Shown here one piece after another: positions 17,315 to 26,608 of a stretch of DNA of 64,000 bases. Within the stretch, counting starts at the first letter, position 1. Every line of letters begins with the position of its first letter. Position numbers and translations under genes: made by a program. Location of the stretch: contig CALQCC020000015.1 in NCBI GenBank assembly GCA_943328975.2, forward strand, positions 1 to 64,000. The letters are read 5' to 3'. This stretch comes from Bordetella parapertussis (GTDB lineage: Bacteria; Acidobacteriota; Terriglobia; Bryobacterales; Bryobacteraceae). Below the pieces are notes generated by a model. It was not told the DNA's origin. It worked only from the letters and a program-made list of their open reading frames with translations, and did no database searches.

Positions 17315-17899
17315 CTAGCGCGGACGTCGATTCGCAGCCTCAATCCATTCGAGCACTGCGGGAGGATTCGCTGTTGGCGGAAAGATCGGGTAGAACACCT
17401 TCTCGATGACTCCTTGCCGGGCGATGAGCGTTAAGCGCTTCAACAGTTTAGTTCCCGCGGGACTAAATGTGGGCAGCCGTAAAGCGACACCGAAAGCGAG
17501 GTCTGAATCGCTGAGTATTTCAAAAGGGAGTTCCAGTCGCTGCTTGGCTTCGCGCTGGTAGCCGGTAGTCTGCGTGCTGAGCCCAAAGACTGCCGCGCCT
17601 TCGTGAGTGAGTTGCTGATGCAAATCCCGGAACAAACAACTTTGCGGAGTGCAGCCGCGCGCGCCCGGAATTTGATCCCAATCGTCTGGCAGCGCTACGC
17701 CCGGTGCGCCGGTGAGGGGATAACAATAGACCACCACCCAACGCTCGTCCAAGTTTTCCCAACGTGCCAGATTGATAGGGGTGCCTGCCGTTGATTGCAG
17801 TTCCACGTCGGGAAGCGTGAGGCCGAGCAGGTGGTCACACGCGCCTTCATCCACCGGCACGGGGAGATTGTCGGGCAGTTGATAGAGGTTCGCCGACAT
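17315..17899 (-). CDS. peroxiredoxin (AhpC/TSA-like, redoxin family)
   Basis: This 194-residue thioredoxin-fold protein has a peroxidatic region GARGCTPQSCLFRD, with the first cysteine of GCTPQSC as the probable peroxidatic residue and the second five positions on, the arrangement of several Prx-like redoxins. The VVYCYPLTGAPG strand-loop replaces the usual YFYPKD motif. The C-terminal half reads LPFEILSDSDLAFGVALRLPTF, as in peroxiredoxins. It would reduce peroxides at the expense of a thiol donor; the AhpD-like protein encoded downstream is a likely partner. The ATG at 17899 lies 3 bases after the stop of the upstream gene, so they are cotranscribed. Confidence 0.85.
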   Translation of the reverse strand: MSANLYQLPDNLPVPVDEGACDHLLGLTLPDVELQSTAGTPINLARWENLDERWVVVYCYPLTGAPGVALPDDWDQIPGARGCTPQSCLFRDLHQQLTHEGAAVFGLSTQTTGYQREAKQRLELPFEILSDSDLAFGVALRLPTFSPAGTKLLKRLTLIARQGVIEKVFYPIFPPTANPPAVLEWIEAANRRPR

Positions 17900-17902
17900 C
17901 CG

Positions 17903-18406
17903 CTAGTTGCGGGTGGCTTGCGGCTCCGTGCGGCCCGCGAGCGGCTTTACGACGCTGCCACCGCACACGCCGACGCCGGTGTTGAGTAGCGCGTTGAGGA
18001 AGTTGTAGAGGACGCCGTAGATGGTCTGCTCCGTCACCGGAGCCTTGTTCGGCAGGCGGAAGGTGATCGGAAGTTCTTTGTTGATCTGGATGCGGATGGC
18101 GTTGGGCAACGCCCGACCAGTGCGATCTTTCTGATTGGCAACGTGGATGGGCGTTTGCAGCACGGCGCCGGATACGCCGTCGACGTAGAACTGGCAGCGA
18201 GAGAACCAGCCGAGGTTGGCCGGGTCCGCCGCGTCGAACAGCAACAGCGGAGCTTGACGGCCTTCCGCGTTGAGATCAAGGATCATGCAACGGTCGTGGT
18301 TTTCGAGTTTGAATTCAAACCCCGCCTGGCGCGCGATGTTTTCGACGAATTCGGTGTCTAGCTCCAGCAACAGAAGCTTGTGACGGCCTGCTTGTAAGAC
18401 TTGCAT
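17903..18406 (-). CDS. protein of unknown function upstream of the peroxiredoxin
   Basis: This 167-residue protein is not recognised. There is no signal peptide or clear membrane segment. It contains five cysteines scattered through the chain, including a VGVCGGSVV stretch near the C-terminus, and an RCMILDLNAEGRQAPLLLFDA block that reads like beta strands of an alpha/beta protein. It is the first gene of the likely operon with a peroxiredoxin and an AhpD-like protein, so a part in redox or peroxide handling is possible by context only. Confidence 0.6.
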   Translation of the reverse strand: MQVLQAGRHKLLLLELDTEFVENIARQAGFEFKLENHDRCMILDLNAEGRQAPLLLFDAADPANLGWFSRCQFYVDGVSGAVLQTPIHVANQKDRTGRALPNAIRIQINKELPITFRLPNKAPVTEQTIYGVLYNFLNALLNTGVGVCGGSVVKPLAGRTEPQATRN

Positions 18407-18430
18407 CCGGTTTCCAGTCTAGCAGGGTGG

Positions 18431-18462
18431 AAAAGAAACGACCGCCCGTGAAGGCGGCCGTT
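18431..18462 (-). terminator. intrinsic terminator of the pnt-amidohydrolase operon
   Basis: Read on the minus strand, a 10-bp stem (AACGGCCGCC with GGCGGTCGTT, one G-U) closes a TTCACG loop and is followed by TCTTTT. It lies 26 bases after the amidohydrolase stop. Confidence 0.85.
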
Positions 18463-18487
18463 CCCTGCTGATGCTTTGAGTTCCTGC

Positions 18488-19486
18488 TTATTTATGCTTC
18501 AAGAAGTTCTCCGCGTTGGTGCGGTAGATCTTCTCTTTTGTCGCGGCGCTCAGGTCCAGCGATTCGATCACGCGGATCGTCTCACGGATGTAGAGGCCGG
18601 GGGACGGCTCGAACGGTACGTCGCTGGCGAACATCACCATGTCCTCGCCGAAGAACTCCAGGCCGCACTTGGTGCCGGCGGTTGCTCCAAACAACGCGGT
18701 ATCGGCGCGGAACATGCGGAAGTAATCGATGGGGCGCTTCTTCAACTGCTTCAGGATGACGGTGTAATCTTCGTCGGAGGTGCGCGAACCGAGTGCATCC
18801 CAGCCGTAACCGACGCGTCCTTCAAAATACGGAGCCATCGCGCCCATGTGGTGGGTCAGCAACTTCAGGTTCGGCCAGCGGTCAAAGAAGCCGGAGAACA
18901 CCATGCGCGCCATCGCCGCGCTGGTTTCATAGGGCCAGCCGAAGGTCCACCAGATTTCGTACTTGGATTTGGCCTCGGTCTTGTAGTCGGGCATGCTCGC
19001 TCCGCGAGCGGGATGCATCCAGATGCCGATTTCACGTTTGACCATCGTGTCGAAGAACTCGGTCAGCTCGGGGCCATCGAGAGGCGCACCATTTACGTTA
19101 GTGAAGATCTGCACGCCGCTTGCGCCGAGGGTATCGACCGCGCGCAGAGCTTCCTTGGTGATTTCGTCCGGGTTGTTCATCGGCAGAGACGCGATGAACG
19201 TCGGGAACCGCTTGGGGTACTTCTGGCACAACTCGGCCATGCCGTCGTTGGCTAGCCGCGCGATGTCGGGGGTCTGCTGCGGAGTGCCCAGCGCTTCGAT
19301 GGTAGGTGCGGGTAACGAAATTACCTGGCAGTAGTCGCCGAACTCGTCCATGATTTTGAAACGCACGTCCAGGTTGACGATGCTCGGCATGTTTTTTACG
19401 CGTTTGCCGATGTCCGGAAGGCCGTTCTCGATGTATTTATCGAAGAAGGTCTGAGGGAAAATATGATTGAAGATATCGATTTTCAC
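18488..19486 (-). CDS. amidohydrolase-family protein (ACMSD/LigW-like decarboxylase or hydrolase)
   Basis: This 332-residue TIM-barrel protein belongs to the amidohydrolase-2 group that includes aminocarboxymuconate-semialdehyde decarboxylase. Expected metal residues are partly present: WMHPA (about residue 175), LLTHHMGAM (about 225) and FASDVPFEP (about 290). The N-terminal metal motif, usually HxH or ExH, reads FNHIF here, so the first ligand is Asn or absent. Substrate is unknown. Its ATG is 1 base beyond the pntB stop, so it belongs to the transhydrogenase operon, and a strong terminator follows it. Why a decarboxylase-like enzyme would follow pntB is not obvious. Confidence 0.82.
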   Translation of the reverse strand: MKIDIFNHIFPQTFFDKYIENGLPDIGKRVKNMPSIVNLDVRFKIMDEFGDYCQVISLPAPTIEALGTPQQTPDIARLANDGMAELCQKYPKRFPTFIASLPMNNPDEITKEALRAVDTLGASGVQIFTNVNGAPLDGPELTEFFDTMVKREIGIWMHPARGASMPDYKTEAKSKYEIWWTFGWPYETSAAMARMVFSGFFDRWPNLKLLTHHMGAMAPYFEGRVGYGWDALGSRTSDEDYTVILKQLKKRPIDYFRMFRADTALFGATAGTKCGLEFFGEDMVMFASDVPFEPSPGLYIRETIRVIESLDLSAATKEKIYRTNAENFLKHK

Positions 19487-19487
19487 G

Positions 19488-20858
19488 TTAATGAGATCCT
19501 TGTAGCTCTTTCACGATGCCAGCGACGAAGCCTTTAGCGTCGCCGAATAGCATCTGGGTTTTGGGCATGTAGTACAGTTCGTTGTCAATGCCGGCGAAGC
19601 CGACGCCCATGCTTCGCTTGATCACCATTACGGTTCGGGCTTTGTCGGCGTCCAAGATCGGAGTGCCGTAGATGGGGCTGGTTTTATCGGTACGTGCGAG
19701 CGGGTTCACGACGTCATTCGCGCCGATCACCAACGCGACGTCGGTATTGGGGAAGTCGCCGTTGATTTCATCCATCTCGAGCAGTTTATCGTAGGGGATG
19801 TCGGCCTCGGCCAGCAACACGTTCATGTGTCCAGGCATGCGTCCGGCGACGGGATGAATCGCGAAGCGGACGTCGCAGCCCTTCTTCGTGAGGATGTCGT
19901 ACAGCTCGCGGACTTTGTGCTGCGCTTGTGCGACGGCCATCCCGTAGCCAGGAATAATGATGACGCTTTGGGCGTTTTCCAGAATCGCAGCGGCGTCTTC
20001 CGGCGAAGCGGAACGCACCGGGCGGGCTTCCACTTTGCCGGCGGCACCCGCGGCCACTTGTCCGAAAGCTCCGAACAAAACGTTCGAAAACGACCGGTTC
20101 ATGGCCTTGCACATGATGATGGAGAGGATCAGGCCGGCGGCTCCGTTCAGCGCGCCTGCGATGATGAGCAGGCGGTTGTCGAGCACGAAGCCCATGGCTG
20201 CCGCCGCGACGCCCGCGTAAGAATTGAGCAGCGCGATCACGGTGGGCATATCCGCGCCGCCGATCGGGATCACGAGGAAGATGCCGAATGCCAGGGACAG
20301 CGCGATAAAGGCCGGGAACATCCACGGCGCAGAGACGCCGAAGACCATCATTACCACCAATATGATCGCGGCAGTTGCGGCTCCCAGGCTGACGAAGTTC
20401 TGGCCTGGATACGTGAGAGGACGGCCGGGCATCAACTCCTGCAGTTTCGCAAACGCGATGATGGAGGCGGTGGTGGTGAGGAAGCCGAGGAAGGTTTCCG
20501 TGCCGAGGGCGGCCATGGTGAAGCCCGTCGGAGATTTTTCGTAAAACTCAGCCGTTCCGATGAGCGCCGAAGCCACTGCGCCGAACGCGTGCGACAGCGC
20601 CGTCAACTGCGGGACCGAGGTCATCGGCGTTTTGTAGGCCAGCGGAATGCCGATGGCTCCACCAATCGCGAGTCCCAGGAAAATGAGGTGGTAGTTGGCG
20701 TCCACGCGCATGATCGTGCCGACAACGGCCAGCACCATGCCGATTTCGCCAATGATGACGCCGCGCCGCGCGGTGGAAGGATGATTCATCCACTTGACGG
20801 CCATAATGAAGCCGACGGATGCGAGCAGGTAAATAGCTGGAAGAATGGTCTCGATCAT
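19488..20858 (-). CDS. pntB: NAD(P) transhydrogenase subunit beta
   Basis: PntB contains the proton channel and the NADP(H)-binding dIII domain of the membrane transhydrogenase, which drives hydride transfer from NADH to NADP+ with the proton gradient. About residues 1-255 hold eight or nine transmembrane segments. The C-terminal 180 residues are the dIII domain with GYGMAVAQAQHKV, the nucleotide-binding GIxxGMxxx-type loop, and RSMGVGFAGIDNELYY. The 456-residue length is standard. Its start overlaps the stop of the preceding 98-residue subunit by ATGA. Confidence 0.96.
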   Translation of the reverse strand: MIETILPAIYLLASVGFIMAVKWMNHPSTARRGVIIGEIGMVLAVVGTIMRVDANYHLIFLGLAIGGAIGIPLAYKTPMTSVPQLTALSHAFGAVASALIGTAEFYEKSPTGFTMAALGTETFLGFLTTTASIIAFAKLQELMPGRPLTYPGQNFVSLGAATAAIILVVMMVFGVSAPWMFPAFIALSLAFGIFLVIPIGGADMPTVIALLNSYAGVAAAAMGFVLDNRLLIIAGALNGAAGLILSIIMCKAMNRSFSNVLFGAFGQVAAGAAGKVEARPVRSASPEDAAAILENAQSVIIIPGYGMAVAQAQHKVRELYDILTKKGCDVRFAIHPVAGRMPGHMNVLLAEADIPYDKLLEMDEINGDFPNTDVALVIGANDVVNPLARTDKTSPIYGTPILDADKARTVMVIKRSMGVGFAGIDNELYYMPKTQMLFGDAKGFVAGIVKELQGSH

Positions 20859-21151
20859 TTCTCGCCCGGCCCCCGCTTCTTGAACATCTTCAGCATGCGG
20901 TCTGTGATCAAGTACCCCGCAAACACGTTAAGGCTCGCGCAAACCACGGCGGCGAAGCCCAGCCATTTTGTCATCTCGCTGGCGTCTTTCTGTCCGGTGA
21001 CTAAGATCGCGCCCACCACTGCGATGGCGGAGATCGCGTTCGATAGCGACATCAGCGGCGTGTGCAGCAGAGGTGAAACTTTCTTGACCAATTCAAAGCC
21101 CAGAAACGCGGCCAGCATGAACACGTACAATCCGATTTCGTAGGACTGCAT
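20855..21151 (-). CDS. pntAB: NAD(P) transhydrogenase subunit alpha, membrane part
   Basis: In many bacteria the alpha subunit is split: this 98-residue piece is the membrane part (dIIa) with three transmembrane segments. The FLGFELVKKVSPLLHTPLMS motif, including the HTPLMS string that packs at the proton channel, is diagnostic. It overlaps pntB by ATGA and follows the soluble alpha part by 2 bases, giving the usual order soluble alpha, membrane alpha, beta. Confidence 0.95.
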   Translation of the reverse strand: MQSYEIGLYVFMLAAFLGFELVKKVSPLLHTPLMSLSNAISAIAVVGAILVTGQKDASEMTKWLGFAAVVCASLNVFAGYLITDRMLKMFKKRGPGEK

Positions 21152-21153
21152 AC

Positions 21154-22317
21154 TTAGGCTTTCCCTCCGGCGATTGCTTCTTTTACGCGGGTGTTGGTGA
21201 CTTGGCCTGCGTGTGTCACCAACGTCTCCGCGACAATGTCGTCTTCCGGGATGGTTTCCAGCGGTAGGAATCCTGCGAGGTGCTTCAGGAATGTCACCAC
21301 GTTGGCGGAAAACATCTGGCTGGCATGATACGGAGCCATCGACGCAAAGTTCGTGGGGCCGACCACGGTGACACCGTTGTGGCGCACCACTTGGTCGGGT
21401 TTGGTGAGTTCGCAGTTGCCGCCGCGCACCGCCGCGATGTCGACAATCACGGAACCGGGCGCCATGGCCTCGACCATCTCTTTTGTTACCAGGATGGGAG
21501 CCTTCTTGCCGGGGACCGCCGCCGTAGTGATGACGACATCGTGTTCCTTGATGACGTTCAGCATCAGTTCGCGTTGGCGTTTGTAGAACGCCTCGTCCAT
21601 AGCCTTGGCGTACCCGCCCGCACCCTCGGCCTGGCTGCCTTCGACGTCCAGCGTGACAAACTTCGCGCCTACACTGACAATTTGATCTTTCACGGCGCTG
21701 CGCACGTCGTAGGCGCTCACGACCGAGCCCAAGCGTTTCGCCGTCGCGATGGCTTGCAATCCAGCGACGCCCGCACCGATCACGAATACCTTGGCGGGAG
21801 TCAACGTGCCTGCGGCGGTCATCAGCATCGGGAAGATTCGCGGCAATGTGGTCGCGGCCAGCAGCACCGATTCATAGCCGGAGATGGTCGCTAGCGAACT
21901 CAACACGTCCATGCTCTGCGCTCGCGTCGTTCGCGGAATCAACTCCAGCGCGAAGTACGAAACCCCCGCGGCCGCCAGGTCCTGGGCTTCCTTGAGCGCC
22001 GTGAGCGGTTCGCCGAGCCCCAGCACGATCTGGCCCTTGCGCATGTACTGCAAGTCCGCACGCCCGGCGTCAGGATTCGCCCCGACACTGCGGAACTGAG
22101 CGAGAACGTCGCATTGGGCAAGAATCTCCTGCCGCGACGCGAGTGTCGCCCCTTTCGCCGTGTACTGGTCATCGGTGTAGCCTGCTTCGGCGCCTGCCGA
22201 TGGCTCCACCATCACCGTCATCTCCGCTTTTTTTAGAACTTCCACGGAACGCGGCACAATGGCCACACACCGTTCTCCCGGGAAGGTCTCTTTTAGGACC
22301 CCAACTATTCTAGGCAC
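21154..22317 (-). CDS. pntA: NAD(P) transhydrogenase subunit alpha, soluble NAD(H)-binding part
   Basis: This is the dI domain, a 387-residue alanine-dehydrogenase-like protein that binds NAD(H). It begins VGVLKETFPGERCVAIVP, has a KVFVIGAGVAGLQAIATAKRLG Rossmann loop and the mobile RQD-loop region around YMRKGQIVLGL. The start is GTG with GGAG 5 bases upstream. It is the first gene of the four-gene operon pntA-pntAB-pntB-amidohydrolase. A 13-base stretch around its start codon is identical to one around the carB start. Confidence 0.95.
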   Translation of the reverse strand: MPRIVGVLKETFPGERCVAIVPRSVEVLKKAEMTVMVEPSAGAEAGYTDDQYTAKGATLASRQEILAQCDVLAQFRSVGANPDAGRADLQYMRKGQIVLGLGEPLTALKEAQDLAAAGVSYFALELIPRTTRAQSMDVLSSLATISGYESVLLAATTLPRIFPMLMTAAGTLTPAKVFVIGAGVAGLQAIATAKRLGSVVSAYDVRSAVKDQIVSVGAKFVTLDVEGSQAEGAGGYAKAMDEAFYKRQRELMLNVIKEHDVVITTAAVPGKKAPILVTKEMVEAMAPGSVIVDIAAVRGGNCELTKPDQVVRHNGVTVVGPTNFASMAPYHASQMFSANVVTFLKHLAGFLPLETIPEDDIVAETLVTHAGQVTNTRVKEAIAGGKA

Positions 22318-22395
22318 TAGCGCTCCGCACCGACGAGGTGAATGATTTTAGGAATCCTTGATGATACCGCAACTGCGGGGTGTGGGGCCTTGGCC

Positions 22396-23214
22396 TTACG
22401 GCTCCCAGGGCGTGTCTTTTGTGAAGGCCCGGTGACTGGCCATGGGCTCTTGCGTTTGGAAGTATTTCTTGTACGCGGCAATCCAATTGGAAGAGATGTC
22501 GTGCTGCGCCGTGGCCAGACTGATCTTGTTGTCGCACACTAACTGGTGCAGTCGATCTTCCAACGCGTCTTTCACGTGCGCGTTCCATTCCGAAACGCCA
22601 TAGGGCTGCGGCCAGTAGTTGCGAGGATCGTCCGCACCGCCGAGCTCTGGCGCGATCAAGTAGTCCAGTTCGTAGTCACGGGGTCGCGGCCGGTCAATGC
22701 CGTAGTGGTCAAACACCTGGCGTCCCACCTTTGCGGGAATGATGCGGGCCTCGGTGGCGGGTATCCGGCAAACCTGCTCTTGCGAGATCTGCACGGTGGC
22801 TCCTGGAGTCAGTGTTGGGTCGGGCACTAAACGGAATTGTTGCCGTGAGACTTGCACGATCCCGACGACGAATAAGATCGCCGTGAGTCCCGCCATCGCC
22901 CCTCCGGCATAGGCGAGTCGGTTTCCCACCAGGAAATAATCCGCGAACCGGTCATTCCAGGTGGGAGCCGGTTGCGCTGCGAGTTCGGCCAACCGTGCAC
23001 GCAGCATGGCGCGCGGAGCTTCCGCCGGTGGAGGTACCACTGTCTCCTGATGCGCCTGCACGAAATCCGTGATGGCGTCCTCGATCTCTTTCATCTGCGT
23101 CCGGCATGTCCAGCACGCTGCCAGATGCTCGCGGATCTCTTCCGCGCGGCTGCTGCTCAGTTCGCCGTCGGCGGCCGCCACGAGTTCGCTGTGTGGAATA
23201 TGCGCGTTCTTCAT
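22396..23214 (-). CDS. zinc-finger anti-sigma factor with a C-terminal degenerate HNH-like domain
   Basis: This 272-residue protein starts with a ZAS-type zinc finger (residues about 8-40, His followed by HLAACWTC, an H-x3-C-x2-C pattern), as in anti-sigma factors that hold ECF sigma factors. One transmembrane segment lies at about 97-120. The periplasmic part ends with a domain (about 180-265) reading ELDYLIAPELGG, WPQPY, a long helix and NWIAAYKKYF. That resembles a small HNH-nuclease-like family whose members read DHLI at the same site; here the catalytic histidine position is Tyr. It overlaps the sigma gene by ATGA and follows it in the operon. Confidence 0.82.
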   Translation of the reverse strand: MKNAHIPHSELVAAADGELSSSRAEEIREHLAACWTCRTQMKEIEDAITDFVQAHQETVVPPPAEAPRAMLRARLAELAAQPAPTWNDRFADYFLVGNRLAYAGGAMAGLTAILFVVGIVQVSRQQFRLVPDPTLTPGATVQISQEQVCRIPATEARIIPAKVGRQVFDHYGIDRPRPRDYELDYLIAPELGGADDPRNYWPQPYGVSEWNAHVKDALEDRLHQLVCDNKISLATAQHDISSNWIAAYKKYFQTQEPMASHRAFTKDTPWEP

Positions 23215-23771
23215 GTGTTTCGATCCGCCCTGCTGAGTTTGTCTAGCGACCGTTCCAGTGATTGCGCCACTGCACCCAATGACATGCTGAGCACCTCCAC
23301 GATCTCCCGATACCGCAAGCCTTCCGCGCGAAGAAAGAGGCAGCGCCGGTCTTGTTCGGGCAGCGCTCGCACAACGGCCATCAACTTGATGTTACGTTGG
23401 CGGTTTGCAGCTTGTTGTTCCGGGTTGAGCGCCGTGTCCGCGGGTGCCAGCTCTTCGATCCCTGCAGTAGGTGCTTTCCGGATCGCCTGGCACCGCTTCA
23501 GTCCCAGGTTGTGGGCCACGCGAAAGACCCAGGCTTGCAGGTTGGTGCGCGGCTTCTCGCTCCGCAGATGGAGGAACAGAGCGAGGAACACCTCCTGCAC
23601 TACTTCTTCAGAATCGTGGGCGGCCAAGCCGAAGGACCCCAGGTAACGCAAGAGCGGCGCGCGCAAGAGGTCGAAGAGATCGGTGACCTCGACTTCCAGC
23701 GGCGTAGGACCGCTCTCGCGCCCGGCCGTGGCCAGCGTCGAAAGTGCGGTATCGGTGGAGTGCGCGTGCAT
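23211..23771 (-). CDS. ECF-type RNA polymerase sigma factor
   Basis: This 186-residue sigma-70-family factor has region 2 around DSEEVVQEVFLALFLHLR and LQAWVFRVAHNLGLKRCQ, and region 4 around LPEQDRRCLFLRAEGLRYREIVEVLSMSLGAVAQSLERS. The ATG at 23771 is chosen because upstream codons run into the divergent TonB-receptor gene and have no resemblance to sigma factors. It is followed directly by its anti-sigma factor, so the pair is an autoregulated module. The divergent TonB-dependent receptor across a 91-base gap is a likely target; that is inference from position. Confidence 0.92.
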   Translation of the reverse strand: MHAHSTDTALSTLATAGRESGPTPLEVEVTDLFDLLRAPLLRYLGSFGLAAHDSEEVVQEVFLALFLHLRSEKPRTNLQAWVFRVAHNLGLKRCQAIRKAPTAGIEELAPADTALNPEQQAANRQRNIKLMAVVRALPEQDRRCLFLRAEGLRYREIVEVLSMSLGAVAQSLERSLDKLSRADRNT

Positions 23772-23802
23772 GCTCTTATAGATAGAGAGATTCCTTCGAT
23801 CG

Positions 23803-23834
23803 AACTTTTGTTCACAGAAAGTCTGAACAAAGTT
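23803..23834. promoter_or_regulatory. inverted repeat between the sigma gene and the TonB-receptor gene
   Basis: AACTTTTGTTCA (23803-23814) and TGAACAAAGTT (23824-23834) form an 11-bp inverted repeat with one bulged T and a 9-base spacer. It lies in the 91-base divergent region and could be an operator for either gene or a leader hairpin of the sigma transcript. Confidence 0.5.
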
Positions 23835-23862
23835 GTCCGGGTCGGAATATCCAAAGTATAAA

Positions 23863-26592
23863 ATGTCTCGTCTCTCTATTCTCTCCTGTATTGCTGCCGT
23901 ACTGGCCGCGGCCGCATTGGCCCAGACCGGCCAGATCCAGATCGAGGTCAAGGATCCTTCCGGGGCCACCGCCGTAGCGTCCGGAACACTGTCCCGGCTT
24001 TCAGCGGGTGTCGTCCAGAGCTATGAAACCGATGGTCAGGGTCACTATACATTCAGCGGGCTCGTGATGGGACGGTATCGACTGGAAGTGGTGGCCTCGG
24101 GCTTTGGTACGCAAGCGTTGCTTGTGGACGTGGATTCAGACACGCCGGTGACATTGCCCGTGGCGTTATCGGTCGGCTCCGAGACGACGCGGGTGGATGT
24201 GATTGCGTCGACACCGCTGCCGGGCGTCGAACTTTTGCTGGAGCAAATTCCGTCCCCAGTCCAAACCGTCACTGCTGCGGATCTGTTGCGTAGCGGTGCG
24301 GTCAGCATCTCAGATGTCTTGAACCAGCGACTCAATAGCGTGTTCCTAAATGAAGTCAACGGCAACTCCTTCCAGCCCGACGTGAACTATCGCGGTTACA
24401 CCGCGTCACCCTTGCTGGGCACCCCGCAGGGCATCTCCATCTACATGGACGGCGTGCGGATGAACCAGCCGTTCGGCGATGTAGTGAGCTGGGATCTGCT
24501 TCCACGCATCGCCATCGCGGAGACGACGTTGATTCCGGGTTCTGATCCATTGTTCGGATTGAACACGCTGGGCGGCGCACTCTCGATCCGCACAAAAGAC
24601 GGTTACACCAATCCGGGCAACACGCTCCAGATCGCCGGTGGAAACTTCAGCCGACGCACAGCCGACTTGGAACATGGCGGCTCGAAAGGCCGCTTGAACT
24701 GGTATGGCGCGGGCAGCCTTTTCTTTGAAGAAGGTTGGCGCGAGGCCTCCCCTTCGAATGTTCGCCAGTTCATCGGTAAGGTGGGCTGGCAGGGGGCGAA
24801 GACCATGTTGGGTGCGACAGCCATCTATGCAAACAACCAACTCAACGGAGGCGGGCTGCAGGAACAAGGATTCCTGGCGCGCGACTACGCGAGCCTTTAT
24901 ACCAAGCCCGATGTGAGTGGTAATCGCTCGCCATTCTTGAATTTCACAGGCCGGCATTCATTGAACGAACACCTCACGTTCTCCGGTAACGCCTACTACC
25001 GCTACATCAGCACGCGCACCTTCAACGCGGATATCAATGAAGATTCGCTGGATCAATCTTTGTACCAACCCGGAGCCGCGGAACGATCCGCCTTGGCGGC
25101 GGCTGGATACACCGGTGTTCCGGCCAGTGGAGCGACCGCTGCCAACACGCCGTTTCCCTTCTGGCGCTGTATTGGCAACGGCTTGCTCAATGACGAGCCA
25201 GCCGAGAAGTGCAACGGACTGCTCAACCGCACGCAGAGCCAGCAACACAACGCTGGTTTTTCCGCGCAGATGACTTGGCTCACGTCCCCCGTCGGATCCA
25301 ATCACAACCAGTTCACCGCGGGCGGCGCTTGGGATCGAAGCGGCGTGAACTTCCTGTTGAACTCCCAACTTGGGTTTCTGAATCCGGACCGCAGCATCGC
25401 CCCCATCCAATCCTTCGGCGATGGCCAGAATGGCGGCGACGTGGATGGCGAGCCGTATGACTCCCGTGTCGATCTGCATGGCACGATCCGCACTGGCAGC
25501 TTATACGCAACCAACACCATCTCTCTCGGCCGCATGTGGAATGTCACCCTATCGGGCCGCTACAACCGCACCACCATCAACAATACCGACCGTATCCGTC
25601 CTGGCGGCGGAGCGGGGTCACTCGACGGGCAACATATGTTTGACCGATTCAATCCAGCCCTTGGCGTTACGTTTAATCCCACGGCGCTGCTCAATACTTA
25701 CGTTCGCTACAGCGAGGCCAATCGCGCGCCGACTTCGATCGAGCTTGGTTGCGCTGACCCCGACGTTCCCTGTAAGTTGCCGAACGCGATGGCGGGTGAT
25801 CCTCCCTTGAAACAAGTGGTCGCGAAGACCTGGGAGGCGGGCTATCGCGGTTCTATTGAAGGCCGCGCGAAGTGGAGCGTGGGTTGGTTCCGCGCCGAAA
25901 ATCGCAACGACATTATGTTCGTCTCGTCTCCGCAGAGCGGCTACGGTTACTTCAAGAACTTCGGCAAGACCCGCCGCCAGGGATTGGAACTGGACCTCGA
26001 CACAGAGATCCGCCGGGTGAATCTCGGTTTCGGCTATACGCTGCTCGACGCGACGTTCCAGAGCCCTGAGGAGGTGAACGGCATCGGCAACAGCAGCAAC
26101 ACCGAAGCACTGTCCGGTCGCAAGGGCCTAGAAAGCACCATCGACATCACTCCGGGCAATCGTGTTCCCTTGACGCCGCGCCACATGGGCAAGGCCTTCG
26201 CCGACATTCAGGTGACGAAGAAGTTCACGGCCAACATCAGCATGATGGCCTTTGGCAGCTCCTACGCGCGCGGCAACGAAAATAATCAGCACGCGGCCGA
26301 CGGAGTCTACTACCTGGGTCCCGGGAAATCGGGCGGTTACGCGATCGTCAACTTCGGCGCTCGCTATCAGTGGAGCAAGCGGGTGCAGCTATTCGGGCAG
26401 ATGAACAACGTACTGGACCGGCACTACACAAGCGCCGCCCAGTTGGGTCCGACGGGTTTCGACAACAACGGCAATTTTGTTGCGCGACCTTTACCCGTCG
26501 CCAACAACGGCGAGTTTCCTGTACGTCAATCGACGTTCTACGCACCCGGTGCTCCTCGCACTGTGTGGGGCGGAATTCGCATTCAGTTCTAG
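23863..26592 (+). CDS. TonB-dependent outer-membrane receptor with carboxypeptidase-regulatory-like N-terminus
   Basis: This is a 909-residue outer-membrane receptor. Residues 1-21 are a signal peptide (ending ALAQ). A carboxypeptidase-D-regulatory-like beta domain (about 25-105) precedes a plug domain with [29 protein letters not shown] and [29 protein letters not shown]. The rest is a beta-barrel ending in aromatic-rich strands (VWGGIRIQF with the C-terminal Phe). The substrate is unknown; in related Acidobacteria such receptors often take up carbohydrates. The ATG at 23863 is used because it directly precedes the signal peptide; an earlier in-frame ATG adds 10 residues. It is divergent from an ECF sigma/anti-sigma pair, a frequent regulatory arrangement. 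Confidence 0.92.
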   Translation: MSRLSILSCIAAVLAAAALAQTGQIQIEVKDPSGATAVASGTLSRLSAGVVQSYETDGQGHYTFSGLVMGRYRLEVVASGFGTQALLVDVDSDTPVTLPVALSVGSETTRVDVIASTPLPGVELLLEQIPSPVQTVTAADLLRSGAVSISDVLNQRLNSVFLNEVNGNSFQPDVNYRGYTASPLLGTPQGISIYMDGVRMNQPFGDVVSWDLLPRIAIAETTLIPGSDPLFGLNTLGGALSIRTKDGYTNPGNTLQIAGGNFSRRTADLEHGGSKGRLNWYGAGSLFFEEGWREASPSNVRQFIGKVGWQGAKTMLGATAIYANNQLNGGGLQEQGFLARDYASLYTKPDVSGNRSPFLNFTGRHSLNEHLTFSGNAYYRYISTRTFNADINEDSLDQSLYQPGAAERSALAAAGYTGVPASGATAANTPFPFWRCIGNGLLNDEPAEKCNGLLNRTQSQQHNAGFSAQMTWLTSPVGSNHNQFTAGGAWDRSGVNFLLNSQLGFLNPDRSIAPIQSFGDGQNGGDVDGEPYDSRVDLHGTIRTGSLYATNTISLGRMWNVTLSGRYNRTTINNTDRIRPGGGAGSLDGQHMFDRFNPALGVTFNPTALLNTYVRYSEANRAPTSIELGCADPDVPCKLPNAMAGDPPLKQVVAKTWEAGYRGSIEGRAKWSVGWFRAENRNDIMFVSSPQSGYGYFKNFGKTRRQGLELDLDTEIRRVNLGFGYTLLDATFQSPEEVNGIGNSSNTEALSGRKGLESTIDITPGNRVPLTPRHMGKAFADIQVTKKFTANISMMAFGSSYARGNENNQHAADGVYYLGPGKSGGYAIVNFGARYQWSKRVQLFGQMNNVLDRHYTSAAQLGPTGFDNNGNFVARPLPVANNGEFPVRQSTFYAPGAPRTVWGGIRIQF

Positions 26593-26608
26593 CGCGTCCG
26601 GTGCCGGT

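Noticed and set aside
19827-21143. A 438-codon plus-strand frame opposite pntB
   Set aside because: pntB and the membrane alpha subunit are certain; the frame reads His/Arg/Asp-rich and is an antisense shadow.
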